From: Spirochaetales bacterium
Lineage (GTDB): Bacteria; Spirochaetota; Spirochaetia; DAHUYW01
Direction of reading: 5' to 3'
DNA length: 64,000 nt
Assembly: GCA_027306915.1 (NCBI GenBank)
Contig: DAHUYW010000016.1
Span: 14,892 to 78,891, forward strand
The translations under genes and the position numbers were made by a program. This document shows, piece by piece, positions 7,844 through 16,733 of this stretch. The notes beneath the pieces were generated by a model. It ran no database searches and was not told the DNA's origin. It saw nothing but the letters and a program-made list of their open reading frames with translations. Every line of letters starts with the position of its first letter. Within the stretch, counting starts at the first letter, position 1.

Positions 7844-9178
7844 CTACCGATCGAGCTCGAGGCGTACCTTCTCAACCTTGCGGTAATCGCGCGGATAGAA
7901 GATCGAGCCTATGAAGAACAGCACGCCGGCAAGGAAGGAGAAGAGGGGCACCACGAGCAGCGCCGCACTGAGGCCTCGGGCGTCCGAGAGCGCGCCGACG
8001 ACAAGGGGGCCCATCGAGCTGCCCAGAAGATTCTGAATGACGACTGCAACGCTGTAGGAGATCGCCCACAGTCCCGGATGCACGACATCCTCGGCAACCG
8101 CCGAGGCGGACGAAACGTAGGCGACTGCAGTGAGGCCTCCCGCAAGCAGGACGATGTACTGCACCGCGCCGGTTGCTGCGGCAAAGGCGATAAACAACAG
8201 GATGGACGAAAGCACCGATGTTGTCGCGGCAAAGAGAAGGCGGGCGTTCACGCGGCGTTTCATCCATGCGTCGGCGATGATCCCGCCTAAGGGGGCCCCC
8301 ACCACGGCGATAAGCAGGACCGGAGCCGCCTTCAGCGAGGCCTGGCTGATCGGCAGGTCCTGGTAGCGATGGAAATAGGTGGGAAGCCAGGTAAGGAGCG
8401 CAGTGGTGACAAAGGTATTGCCCGCAAAGCCGAAGTAGGTAAGGAGAAGAGAGGGGGTGCGGGTGAACTGCCTGACTATGTCGCGAAGGCTCATCTTGAC
8501 TCGCATGGCGCCGGCTGCGCTTCTCTTCTGAAGCTCGACCGTGCGATAGTCCTTCACGGTGAAAAAGAAGAGAAGCCCGAGCACGAGGCCGGGCAGGGCC
8601 ACGATGCCGAAGGCGTGCCGCCACCCCCAGTGGGTCGCAATCACTCCCCCGAGTACTATGCCGATCGCAGAGCCCAGGGGAATGGAGGCGTTCCAAAAGC
8701 CAAGCATCCGCGAGCGCTTCTGGGGGGTGTACATTGCAGAGATGAGGGCATTGCCTCCCGGCGCGTAGCCGGCCTCCCCCACGCCCACCGCGAGACGAAT
8801 CGCAAAGAGTGCGCCGAATGAGCCGGCCAATGCGCACACACCCGTGGCGACGCTCCACACCATCACCATGAGCCCTACGCTCCGCCTGCGGCTCCACCGA
8901 TCGATCAAGATCGAAATCGGGAAGGTGAACACCACGATCGACCAGTAGACTGCCGATACCAGGGCCCCGCTTTGCGCGTCGTTGAGCCCCATCTCGCGCT
9001 CGAGAAAGGGAAAGAGCGAGGTCACGACGAGGCGGTCGATGTAGTCGAACATGTAGAGCAGGAACAGCATCACGAAGAGATAGGTCGCGTAGCGCTTGAA
9101 GGCCGGCGAATGAGAAAGAATGGTCTCGGTGGTGGGTCTGCTCTCGTCGTCTGATGGAGATTGGCTTGCCGTTTCCAT
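7844..9178 (-). CDS. MFS transporter, spinster-like
   Basis: A 444-residue inner-membrane carrier with twelve hydrophobic segments. The first segment contains YMFDYIDRLVVTSLFPFLEREMG, typical of the spinster-like and related hexuronate/organic-anion MFS groups, and loop 2-3 carries DRWSRRRSVG, the MFS motif A equivalent. The segment GVGEAGYAPGGNALIS is the substrate-path motif of spinster homologues. The substrate is unknown; sugars, organic acids or lipids are all possible. The start ATG at 9178 has GAGGCGG upstream, and a perfect extended -10 box lies at 9245-9253. The stop is 110 bases from the hydrolase remnant, which converges on it. Confidence 0.85.
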   Translation of the reverse strand: METASQSPSDDESRPTTETILSHSPAFKRYATYLFVMLFLLYMFDYIDRLVVTSLFPFLEREMGLNDAQSGALVSAVYWSIVVFTFPISILIDRWSRRRSVGLMVMVWSVATGVCALAGSFGALFAIRLAVGVGEAGYAPGGNALISAMYTPQKRSRMLGFWNASIPLGSAIGIVLGGVIATHWGWRHAFGIVALPGLVLGLLFFFTVKDYRTVELQKRSAAGAMRVKMSLRDIVRQFTRTPSLLLTYFGFAGNTFVTTALLTWLPTYFHRYQDLPISQASLKAAPVLLIAVVGAPLGGIIADAWMKRRVNARLLFAATTSVLSSILLFIAFAAATGAVQYIVLLAGGLTAVAYVSSASAVAEDVVHPGLWAISYSVAVVIQNLLGSSMGPLVVGALSDARGLSAALLVVPLFSFLAGVLFFIGSIFYPRDYRKVEKVRLELDR

Positions 9179-9244
9179 GGTGCCGCCTCGTGTGACCGCC
9201 GACAGGGCCGTGTGCGGTCAGGGGATGCCTGAGCCCTCGGGTAG

Positions 9245-9253
9245 ATTATACCA
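9245..9253 (-). promoter_or_regulatory. Extended -10 promoter for the MFS gene
   Basis: On the minus strand this reads TGGTATAAT, a consensus TATAAT with a TGn extension, 67 bases before the MFS start. No good -35 is seen. Confidence 0.6.
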
Positions 9254-9309
9254 CTACCGGCCGGAGGCGCTTCCCTCGGCGGCGCACGCCGGCGAGACTC
9301 GTGCGGGCA

Positions 9310-10476
9310 CTAGAAGGCAACCTGCGCCTCCACCCCGTACTGGAGATCGGGTCCTGGCCAGAGGCCGCCTGCCTGAATGTTGCCTCCGAAGTAGCGTCCG
9401 TACACAATGAGGTTCGCATCTTGCACGATGTTGTAGAGGTACTGGAGTGTCGGGAGAAGGGCGTTGGCCGAGAAATCGTAGATCAGGCTCGCCTGGAGGC
9501 TCATGAGATCGTTCAAGACGAGGCGGCTTGCAAAGTAAAGATAATACTCATTGAGAAAGAGGGAGCCCGCGGTCGCGATTTCGGAAACGGAGAGACTTCC
9601 GGGCACGACGGGATTCCCATTGAAGTAGCCCTCGAGCGTAAAGAAGAGTTCGTCGCCGAACGAGTAGTCCGCCCCGAGCATTCCCTCGAGCCAGCGAGCC
9701 TGCGAAGCGAGGGAGAAGTGCTCGACCGCCTCGCCGTAGACTCCGAGGAGGAGGTCGCCCTTGAAATCGGCGCCGGCCAGGATCTCGTCCCGATTGCCGC
9801 GGTACATGACGACGCCGGCAAGATCGAAGCCGGCGATGTTGGTGTAGAGCTTCAGTGCGGAGGTGAGGGTATCGGCGCTGTCGGTGACGGTGCTCACCGC
9901 CTCGAGCCCCGAGAGCTCGCCAAAGCCTGCATCGAGGCGTACTACGTCGCTCCCCGATCGGATGAAGTTGAGATCGGTGAGGGTCGGCTCCGTAAATGCG
10001 TCGATAGGCGAAAAGAGGGTGCCGACGCCGAAGTTCACGATCTCTCGTCCCATAGAGATATCGACGAGCGGGGTGTAGATGGCCAGATAGAGCTGCCGGA
10101 GATCCACCTGCACGGCGGCCCCATTGGAGGAGAGAAGCGCAAAAAGGCCAGGCTCGGCGGGCCCTACGATCTGGCTCATCGCTGCCTGGTAGGCGTCGGC
10201 ATAGCCGCCGTAGGAGAGGGTCATCACGGCGCTGCCGGCCACCTTGGCAAACTGCCGGTTCGCATTCACGAAGTTGAGCGTGAATTGGGAGAAGCCGCCG
10301 GGGGCGAGGCTCGCCGGGCTTCCCTCGCGAGCGAAGCTCTGGAGCAGCGAGGCGTCAGTGAGAAGTGAACCGGAGAGCTGGAGGCCGGAGGGCTCGGCGG
10401 CGACCCGTTCAGGCGAGATGACGGCGGAAGCGGCGGCAGCCGCAGCAAGGGCGACGATGGAGAGTACGCGGCGCAC
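9310..10476 (-). CDS. Predicted outer-membrane beta-barrel protein of the ABC/LolA-like operon
   Basis: A 388-residue exported protein and the last gene of the operon. I start at the GTG at 10476, directly after AGGAGGAGG; this gives MRRVLSIVALAAAAAA and a signal peptide ending near VAAEP. The mature part has no hydrophobic helix but many alternating strands (VDLRQLYLAIYTPLVDISMG, FFTLEGYFNGN, YYLYFASRLVL) and ends ...LQYGVEAQVAF, a C-terminal aromatic as in outer-membrane barrels. VNFGVGTLFSPIDAF resembles a motif seen in TP_0787/TP_0788-neighbourhood and DUF1302-like barrels. It is 37 bases after the LolA-like gene, which suggests it is the outer-membrane end of the export path. The family is not recognised with certainty. 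Confidence 0.75.
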   Translation of the reverse strand: MRRVLSIVALAAAAAASAVISPERVAAEPSGLQLSGSLLTDASLLQSFAREGSPASLAPGGFSQFTLNFVNANRQFAKVAGSAVMTLSYGGYADAYQAAMSQIVGPAEPGLFALLSSNGAAVQVDLRQLYLAIYTPLVDISMGREIVNFGVGTLFSPIDAFTEPTLTDLNFIRSGSDVVRLDAGFGELSGLEAVSTVTDSADTLTSALKLYTNIAGFDLAGVVMYRGNRDEILAGADFKGDLLLGVYGEAVEHFSLASQARWLEGMLGADYSFGDELFFTLEGYFNGNPVVPGSLSVSEIATAGSLFLNEYYLYFASRLVLNDLMSLQASLIYDFSANALLPTLQYLYNIVQDANLIVYGRYFGGNIQAGGLWPGPDLQYGVEAQVAF

Positions 10477-10513
10477 CCTCCTCCTGCGACCGCCTCCCGG
10501 CAGCGCAGGCCCT

Positions 10514-11356
10514 CTATCGCCCGAGGTTCCGCAGGCTGAACAGCTCAGGAGTGACCGGAACATTGAAGCGAACCTCCTTCATCGCGAAAACGGTGCGGGA
10601 ATCGGCTTTGAGCTCGTCGACCACCTCGCTTTTCACCGGGAAATAGCGCCCTTCGATCTTCCGTACCTCGAGGGTTCGGAAGACCTTGAGGAGCTTCCCG
10701 CTCTGCGCGTACATGTCCTGGCGAAGCGGAACGAAGCGCTCCTCATCAACCCAGATCTTCCGCTTGTCGTACTGGACGTCGCGCGCGAGGGCGGTGAGCG
10801 TGAGCACGTAGCAGGGCCGCCCGTCGACCGTGTCCGTCCCCGTGACGGCGACCGCGTACTTGCGGTACAGCGGGTCGCTGTCGAGGGCGTCCTCGTAGGA
10901 GACGTCGCTTCCCATCATCCCCTGTTTGAGCATGTTGCCGGAGATCCTCACCGTGTCCTGTTCGGAAGGAAAGTAGATCCAGAGGTTCTTGTCGATCTTG
11001 AGGTACTTGGTCCCGAAGTCCTCGGAGTTGGTGAACTCCACGAGCCCCTTCGTGACCCCCATCGCGATGACCTTCATCTCCTTGGTCCGCACGGTCCCTT
11101 GGGAGTGAATCGCGAGGGTGCCGTCGTAGGAGATGGTCGAGAAGTTGACGTTGTCGTCGACCCGCTTCAGTATTTCTTCGCCGGTAAGGGCGGAGGCGCG
11201 CCCCATCCCGCCTGCGACCGCCATGAGCAGCGGCACCGCAAGCGACGCGAGAGCGATCCGAGCGCGGGCCGCCCGGCAGCGTGCGCGCTCCTGAGCGCGG
11301 GCGCGCTTCGCCTCCTGTCCAGTTTGGCCGACGGCTTTGTATCCTGGTGCTTTCAT
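10514..11356 (-). CDS. LolA-like periplasmic protein (TP_0789-type outer-membrane lipoprotein-sorting domain)
   Basis: A 280-residue protein with a long Arg-rich N-region and a hydrophobic signal segment ending around GRASA at residue 55. From residue 60 it reads TGEEILKRVDDNVNFSTISY, then WIYFPSEQDTVRISGNMLKQ and MMGSDVSYEDAL. These are hallmarks of the LolA-like beta-half-barrel family typified by Treponema pallidum TP_0789, which is annotated as an outer-membrane lipoprotein-sorting protein. Such proteins carry lipid or acyl chains across the periplasm. GGAGGAGCGT precedes the ATG. It lies 38 bases after an ABC permease gene and just before a beta-barrel gene, so it is probably the periplasmic shuttle of this exporter. 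Confidence 0.85.
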   Translation of the reverse strand: MKAPGYKAVGQTGQEAKRARAQERARCRAARARIALASLAVPLLMAVAGGMGRASALTGEEILKRVDDNVNFSTISYDGTLAIHSQGTVRTKEMKVIAMGVTKGLVEFTNSEDFGTKYLKIDKNLWIYFPSEQDTVRISGNMLKQGMMGSDVSYEDALDSDPLYRKYAVAVTGTDTVDGRPCYVLTLTALARDVQYDKRKIWVDEERFVPLRQDMYAQSGKLLKVFRTLEVRKIEGRYFPVKSEVVDELKADSRTVFAMKEVRFNVPVTPELFSLRNLGR

Positions 11357-11394
11357 ACGCTCCTCCCTGGTGCCCGCGCTGCGCTCGCGGCCGG

Positions 11395-12633
11395 CTACAC
11401 GCTCTTCATCGCCTCGGTCGCGCTCATGCGGGCGGCCCGCATGGACGGGATCACCGAGACCAGCCCCGCGATCGCGCTCGCGAGCAGCACGGTTCCCACC
11501 GCGAAGGAAGGGTCGAGCGTCCAGTGGACCACGTTATCGAGCGGCAAGCCGACGCTTCCGAGCGCGGCCCCAAAATCCACCCCGCGGAAATGGAGGATGA
11601 CATTGATCCCGTAGCCGACCCCCGCCCCGATGAGGCTCCCAAACAGTCCAAGGAAGATCCCCTCCCAGAGGAAGAGCAGGAGCATCTCGCCCCGTGCGAG
11701 CCCCATCGACTTGAGGATGCCGATCTCCCGTTTGCGCTCGAGGACCACCATGGTCATGATGTTGGTGATGATGAAAGCCCCAAGAAAGAGAACGATCACC
11801 AGCATGTAGTTCATGACGCGCTGCTGGAAGTCCATGAGCTGCGCATAGTTCCCGATGGCGGTCCAGGGTACCACCGCGAGCTTCGGATCATGGAGAAGGA
11901 CGGTGATCTCTTTGGCGACCGGAGCCGCCTCGTGGTAATCCCTGAGCATGATGAGGATCTCCTGTGTCCCTCCCCCGGTGCGCAGGAACCGTTTGGCGTC
12001 GGCGAGAGGAATCTGGAAGATGCGGTCATCAAAGCTCGTGATCCCCGATTTGAACAGCCCCACGATTTTGAACTTCGCGAGCTGCAGCGAGCCGTCGCTG
12101 GCGGTCGTGACCACCTTGAGGGTGTCGCCGACATTTTCCCCGAGGTCCGCGGCAAGACGCGATCCCACGATCGTCTCGCCCGGACCCTCGATGTAGCGAC
12201 CGCCTGCTTCAATCGATTGCTGGAAATAGAGCAGGCGCCGCTCGGTCTGCGGGTCTCCTGCGATCGCAAGCGCGACCTTGTTCTTGCCCTCGTGCTCGAG
12301 GAGCACCCCGAAGGTGATGCGCTGCGCCATGAGCTCGATCTTCTGCCGCAGGGCGGGGTCGGCCATGATCTTTGCTTCGATCGCAGCCGGATCGCCCACG
12401 AGGGTGTCGACGGGCCTGAACTCGGCGCGGCTCGCGAACTCCGCCGTCGTGATGCGTATATGGCCGGTCTCGTTCTTCGTGTAGTTCTTTACGAGCGACG
12501 AGAGGTAGCCCCCCATGAGCCCCTCCATTACGACGCACAGGAGCACCGAGAGCGCAACGGAGAGGAACGCGAGGCCCGAGCGGCGCTTGTTGCGAAGAAG
12601 GTTTCGCACCGCCATCCGAATGAGGTAGACCAT
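11395..12633 (-). CDS. ABC exporter permease, FtsX/LolC/MacB type (second of pair)
   Basis: A 412-residue inner-membrane protein. One hydrophobic segment near the N-terminus (RNLLRNKRRSGLAFLSVALS) is followed by a periplasmic domain of about 220 residues and three C-terminal segments, the last ending ...SVIPSMRAARMSATEAMKSV. This is the MacB-periplasmic-core plus FtsX arrangement of LolC/LolE and MacB. These transporters couple ATP use to extraction or movement of substrates on the periplasmic side rather than transport through the membrane. The start has TAGGAGGAAGCTG upstream and is 10 bases after the stop of the partner permease, with which it probably forms a heterodimer. Confidence 0.9.
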   Translation of the reverse strand: MVYLIRMAVRNLLRNKRRSGLAFLSVALSVLLCVVMEGLMGGYLSSLVKNYTKNETGHIRITTAEFASRAEFRPVDTLVGDPAAIEAKIMADPALRQKIELMAQRITFGVLLEHEGKNKVALAIAGDPQTERRLLYFQQSIEAGGRYIEGPGETIVGSRLAADLGENVGDTLKVVTTASDGSLQLAKFKIVGLFKSGITSFDDRIFQIPLADAKRFLRTGGGTQEILIMLRDYHEAAPVAKEITVLLHDPKLAVVPWTAIGNYAQLMDFQQRVMNYMLVIVLFLGAFIITNIMTMVVLERKREIGILKSMGLARGEMLLLFLWEGIFLGLFGSLIGAGVGYGINVILHFRGVDFGAALGSVGLPLDNVVHWTLDPSFAVGTVLLASAIAGLVSVIPSMRAARMSATEAMKSV

Positions 12634-12643
12634 CAGCTTCCTC

Positions 12644-13933
12644 CTACACGAAATGAAGGGCCGCGGTCGCGGTCATCTTGGCGGCCCGGCGGGCGGGGAT
12701 GAATGCCGCCACGAGGGATACCGCGAGGCCGAAGAGCACCGCGAAGAGGATCGCCCCCGGATTCCACTCCCCGTAGAGCCTCCCCCAGAAGGCGAATCCG
12801 GAGCCTCCGACGTTGCCCGCGATCTTGTCGAGGGGAAGGCCTACGAAGATGAGCTGGGCCTCCAGGGCGATCCCTACGACCGCTCCCATGAGGCACCCGA
12901 GCAGGCCGACGATGAGCCCCTCGAGCGTGAACATCCAGACCACCTCCCGATTTCTAAGCCCTAGCGCCTTCAAGACACCTACCTCGCGAATGCGCTCGTA
13001 GACGCTCATGAGCACGGTGTTCACGATACCCACCGCGGCGATCAGGAGGATGATGAGGATCAGGACCGCCGTCCCTGCCCGCTTCTGCTTCAGGAGCTCG
13101 AGGAAGCCCCCGTCAATCTCCGAAAAGCTCTTGGCGGTGAGTGAAGGAGAGCTCTCCCCGATCGCTTTCGCCGCGCTCTTCGCCTCGGCGACCGTGTCGG
13201 CGAGGTTCACTTGTGATTCGAGCCTGAGGTCGAGCTCGGTCGTAAGCCCCGCCAGATCGAGAAAGTCGTTCGCATCGGCATAGGTGATGAAGACCGTGCT
13301 TTGATTGAGCCCCGGGTCGGTGGTATGGAGGAGCCCGACGATCGTGAAGTCATCGGCGTTCTCCGCGCCGTAGCGGGTGGTGGTGTCGAGGAGAATCGTC
13401 TGCCCCAATTTCAGCCCGAGCTTGTCGGCGAGCTCCTTCCCGAGGATTATCTGCCGCTCCGCGGAGGCCGGCGCGGAAGGGCCGGTGGCAGAGCCCGCCG
13501 GGTAGGTGAAGTAGCGTCCGGTGAGATAGTTCTTCAAAGTGAAGACCTTGGTGTCGGTCGCCGGGTCGACGACGACCCCGACCACCGGAAGGGTGTCGCG
13601 GTAGTTGCCGACCTCGGCGAGGAACTCCGTGCGCGGCGTGACGCGACTCACACCCCGGTCGTGTGACAAGCGCCGGATAAGCGCCTGCGGATCGGCGATC
13701 CCGTTCTCGAGCGGATAGGAGGCGCGATCCTTATAGTAGGCGGAAGTGAAAACCTTCACCGAGGAGTCGCGCAGGTTGATGAGGTTGTCGACCGACACCT
13801 TGTCGATGCCGTTCATGAGGGAATCCATCCAAATGAAGACGGCGATCCCGACCATCATGGTGAGGGCGGTGATGAGGGCCCGCCTTCGGTGGCGCATGAC
13901 GTTGCGCAGCGCGATGCGGATCAGGGTGTTCAT
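12644..13933 (-). CDS. ABC exporter permease, FtsX/LolE/MacB type (first of pair)
   Basis: A 429-residue paralogue of the next gene with the same layout: N-terminal segment (RNVMRHRRRALITALTMMVG), a periplasmic domain of about 240 residues, three C-terminal membrane segments and the FtsX ending IPARRAAKMTATAALHFV. The conserved VYERIREVGVLKALGLRNRE loop before the second segment is the coupling region that contacts the ATPase. The ATG overlaps the stop of the ATPase gene (ATGA at 13930-13933), which indicates translational coupling. Confidence 0.9.
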   Translation of the reverse strand: MNTLIRIALRNVMRHRRRALITALTMMVGIAVFIWMDSLMNGIDKVSVDNLINLRDSSVKVFTSAYYKDRASYPLENGIADPQALIRRLSHDRGVSRVTPRTEFLAEVGNYRDTLPVVGVVVDPATDTKVFTLKNYLTGRYFTYPAGSATGPSAPASAERQIILGKELADKLGLKLGQTILLDTTTRYGAENADDFTIVGLLHTTDPGLNQSTVFITYADANDFLDLAGLTTELDLRLESQVNLADTVAEAKSAAKAIGESSPSLTAKSFSEIDGGFLELLKQKRAGTAVLILIILLIAAVGIVNTVLMSVYERIREVGVLKALGLRNREVVWMFTLEGLIVGLLGCLMGAVVGIALEAQLIFVGLPLDKIAGNVGGSGFAFWGRLYGEWNPGAILFAVLFGLAVSLVAAFIPARRAAKMTATAALHFV

Positions 13934-14625
13934 GCCGCGCTCCTTCCATTGGAATGGATCAAGCCGTCACGCAGGATCACGACCCGATGGGCATGGCGCT
14001 GCACGAGGGCATCGTGGGTCGAGAAGACGAAGGTCGTCCCTCGCTGGGCGTTCATGCGTTCCATGAGCGCTACGATCTCCTCCGCAGTGTGGGAATCGAG
14101 GTTCGCAGTCGGCTCATCGGCAAGCACGACGATCGGCTCCTTGACGAGCGCCCGCGCGATGGCGACCCGCTGCTCCTGGCCGCCGGAGAGCTCGCGCGGA
14201 AAGCGGGTGTTCATCCCCGAGAGCCCCACCGCATCGATGATCTCCTCCGCTCGCCTTCTCATCTCCGCCCGGGGGAGGCGTCGCTCAATTACCATCGGAA
14301 GCTCGACGTTCTCGAGGACCGTGAGCACCGGGATGAGATTGTAGGACTGGAAGATGAAGGAAATGTTCTCTTTGCGGTAGCGCGAAAGCTCGCGCTCGCT
14401 CATCCCCCCGAGCTCGCGTCCGTCGTAGAGGACGCTCCCGCTCGTCGGGAGGTCGAGACAGCCGACGATGTTGAGCAGGGTCGTCTTGCCGCTTCCCGAG
14501 GGACCGACGACTGCAACAAGATCGCCCCGCTCGATCGTGAGGTCGATACCGCGCAACGCCTCGACGCGCTGCTCATCCTTCTGATAGCTTTTTCGCACAT
14601 CCTTAAGCTGCAGGATCGCTGCCAT
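13930..14625 (-). CDS. ABC exporter ATPase, LolD/MacB type
   Basis: A 231-residue ATPase: Walker A GPSGSGKTT near residue 42, Q-loop ISFIFQSYNLIPVLTVLENV, signature SGGEQ in the variant form LSGGQEQRVAIARAL, and Walker B VVLADEPTANLDS. The QSYNL-P-LT-EN stretch is characteristic of the MacB/LolD clan (lipoprotein and macrolide exporters), which fits the two FtsX-type permeases directly downstream. Its start overlaps the end of the winged-helix regulator gene by 23 bases, so production of regulator and transporter is linked. Confidence 0.93.
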   Translation of the reverse strand: MAAILQLKDVRKSYQKDEQRVEALRGIDLTIERGDLVAVVGPSGSGKTTLLNIVGCLDLPTSGSVLYDGRELGGMSERELSRYRKENISFIFQSYNLIPVLTVLENVELPMVIERRLPRAEMRRRAEEIIDAVGLSGMNTRFPRELSGGQEQRVAIARALVKEPIVVLADEPTANLDSHTAEEIVALMERMNAQRGTTFVFSTHDALVQRHAHRVVILRDGLIHSNGRSAA

Positions 14626-14941
14626 TGGTTCCCCCCTTGAGCTTGCGGATAAGGGCCTCCATCTCCTCGAGATAGCCGCCGAGAGCCTTGCTTCCGCCGG
14701 CGGTGAGGCTTACCCGCGTGTTCGGCTTGTTCCCGACGAATCGCTTCGCGATCGTCACGTAGCCCGCCTCCTCAAGATTTCGCAGCTGGACCGAGAGGTT
14801 CCCGGCAGTGAGGCCGAGATCCCCTTTCAGCTTCGTGAAGTCGATCTCCGTCTCCTCGCTCGAGGCGAGGTAGGCGAGGATCGAAAGGCGCGTCCGCTCA
14901 TGGATCACCTTGTCGAGCTGCGGCCTGCGATCCATGCCCAC
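14603..14941 (-). CDS. Winged-helix transcriptional regulator of the export operon
   Basis: A 112-residue protein matching the small winged-helix family HTH_34 (ArsR/MarR-like): RTRLSILAYLASSEETEIDFTKLKGD, then the recognition helix region GLTAGNLSVQLRNLEEAGYVTI and the wing KRFVGNKPNTRVSLT. Proteins of this family sit in operons of membrane or ABC genes and usually repress them. The frame starts with GTG at 14941; an ATG at 14935 is the alternative, and GGAG lies 6 bases before the GTG. It lies 3 bases after the membrane protein gene and overlaps the ATPase gene. The palindrome at 15737 is its likely target. Confidence 0.85.
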   Translation of the reverse strand: MGMDRRPQLDKVIHERTRLSILAYLASSEETEIDFTKLKGDLGLTAGNLSVQLRNLEEAGYVTIAKRFVGNKPNTRVSLTAGGSKALGGYLEEMEALIRKLKGGTNGSDPAA

Positions 14942-14944
14942 GCC

Positions 14945-15628
14945 CTACTCCCGCTCCCGTTTCCGCGAGCCCCTCGCCCACTTCAAGATCTCCGTCGCGA
15001 CGACGAAGGCGAGGCAGGCCCCCCCGAAGGAGATCGCGCACCAGACTCCCCCCGGGATGCGGTTGAGAAAGAGGCTCGCCGCCCCGCTCGCGAAGAGCCA
15101 GAAGCCGAAGAAGTAGTATTCCCGCGTGCGCAGGCGCGACGACACGTCGTTGAGCATGATCCCGGCGGCGATGGCGACCGTTCCAATGACGAAGTAGGCG
15201 TGCCGGGTGATCAGAAGGTAGGCGATGGCTCCCCCGGTGACGAGGAGCATCGGCAGGAGGGCGGGTAGGAAGGACTCGCGATAGAACCCGCCGATCACCG
15301 ACCACGGCATAAGCTTCAAGTCGATCCGGCTCGCCGCCTTGCGCAGCACGAGCCATTTCCAGAGCACGATGCCGATCGAAGCGAAGGCAACCAGGAGACA
15401 GAGCCCGAGCCGCAGCACGAGCGGCGCCGCGCTCACCGAGCCATAGCGATCGGCCGCTCCGACGAACAGGAGCGAGATCGTCGCAATGGCCACCCCCGTC
15501 ACCAATATGTACAGCTCGAAGTTCTTCCCTTCGACCATTTCGCGGAGAATGGCGCGATTGCGCCCCACTGCGGCCTTTATCTCGGTGAGATCGCGGACGA
15601 GCTGAGCGATCTCTTCACGCTCCGCCAT
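14945..15628 (-). CDS. Polytopic membrane protein, first gene of the export operon
   Basis: A 227-residue protein starting at the ATG at 15628, preceded by AGGGGAGGA; the frame runs further upstream but without a start signal. Residues 1 to 35 are charged and helical (EEIAQLVRDLTEIKAAVGRN) and probably cytoplasmic. Six hydrophobic segments follow, from ELYILVTGVAIATISLLFVG to VWCAISFGGACLAFVVATEI, ending in a basic tail. No known domain is recognised. Small membrane proteins encoded beside HTH_34 regulators are common; a role in signal input or in the transport complex is conceivable but unproven. Confidence 0.75.
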   Translation of the reverse strand: MAEREEIAQLVRDLTEIKAAVGRNRAILREMVEGKNFELYILVTGVAIATISLLFVGAADRYGSVSAAPLVLRLGLCLLVAFASIGIVLWKWLVLRKAASRIDLKLMPWSVIGGFYRESFLPALLPMLLVTGGAIAYLLITRHAYFVIGTVAIAAGIMLNDVSSRLRTREYYFFGFWLFASGAASLFLNRIPGGVWCAISFGGACLAFVVATEILKWARGSRKRERE

Positions 15629-15736
15629 TGCATCCTCCCCTTGCGGCTCCGCGGGCATCAGACTCCTCGGATCACTACGCGAACGCCCACGGAAACCGAA
15701 CATGCAGCAAGGTCAACTCTCAAGATGTTTATGAAA

Positions 15737-15748
15737 TAAACTAGTTTA
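15737..15748. promoter_or_regulatory. Perfect palindrome, probable operator of the export operon
   Basis: TAAACTAGTTTA is a perfect 12-bp palindrome just downstream of the predicted -10 box, where the transcript should start. An operator there would block RNA polymerase. The winged-helix protein encoded as the second gene is the obvious candidate ligand. Confidence 0.6.
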
Positions 15749-15777
15749 AGATTAGTCATGTAGCGGCAGGATGTCAA
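15749..15777 (-). promoter_or_regulatory. Promoter of the seven-gene export operon
   Basis: On the minus strand TTGACA (15772-15777) is separated by 17 bases from TAATCT (15749-15754). The region is markedly AT-rich against its surroundings and lies 120 bases before the first gene. Confidence 0.6.
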
Positions 15778-15789
15778 GTCGATGAAGAG

Positions 15790-16641
<852 letters not shown>

Positions 16642-16733
16642 CGGTTATCGCCGTTTCTCCCGCACGTGACGAGGATCGCCTCACCCGAAATCAACGATGT
16701 GAGCGGGCTGCGGGAGTGGCGCCTGAGCGCAGC

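Noticed and set aside
9301..10368. A 355-codon plus-strand open frame opposite the beta-barrel gene
   Set aside because: It is an antisense shadow of a high-GC gene: no ribosome site, charge-rich low-complexity translation, and the minus strand has a signal peptide and operon context.
11281..12702. A 473-codon plus-strand open frame
   Set aside because: It lies opposite an FtsX-type permease gene with clear motifs; its translation is His/Asp/Arg-rich without domains.
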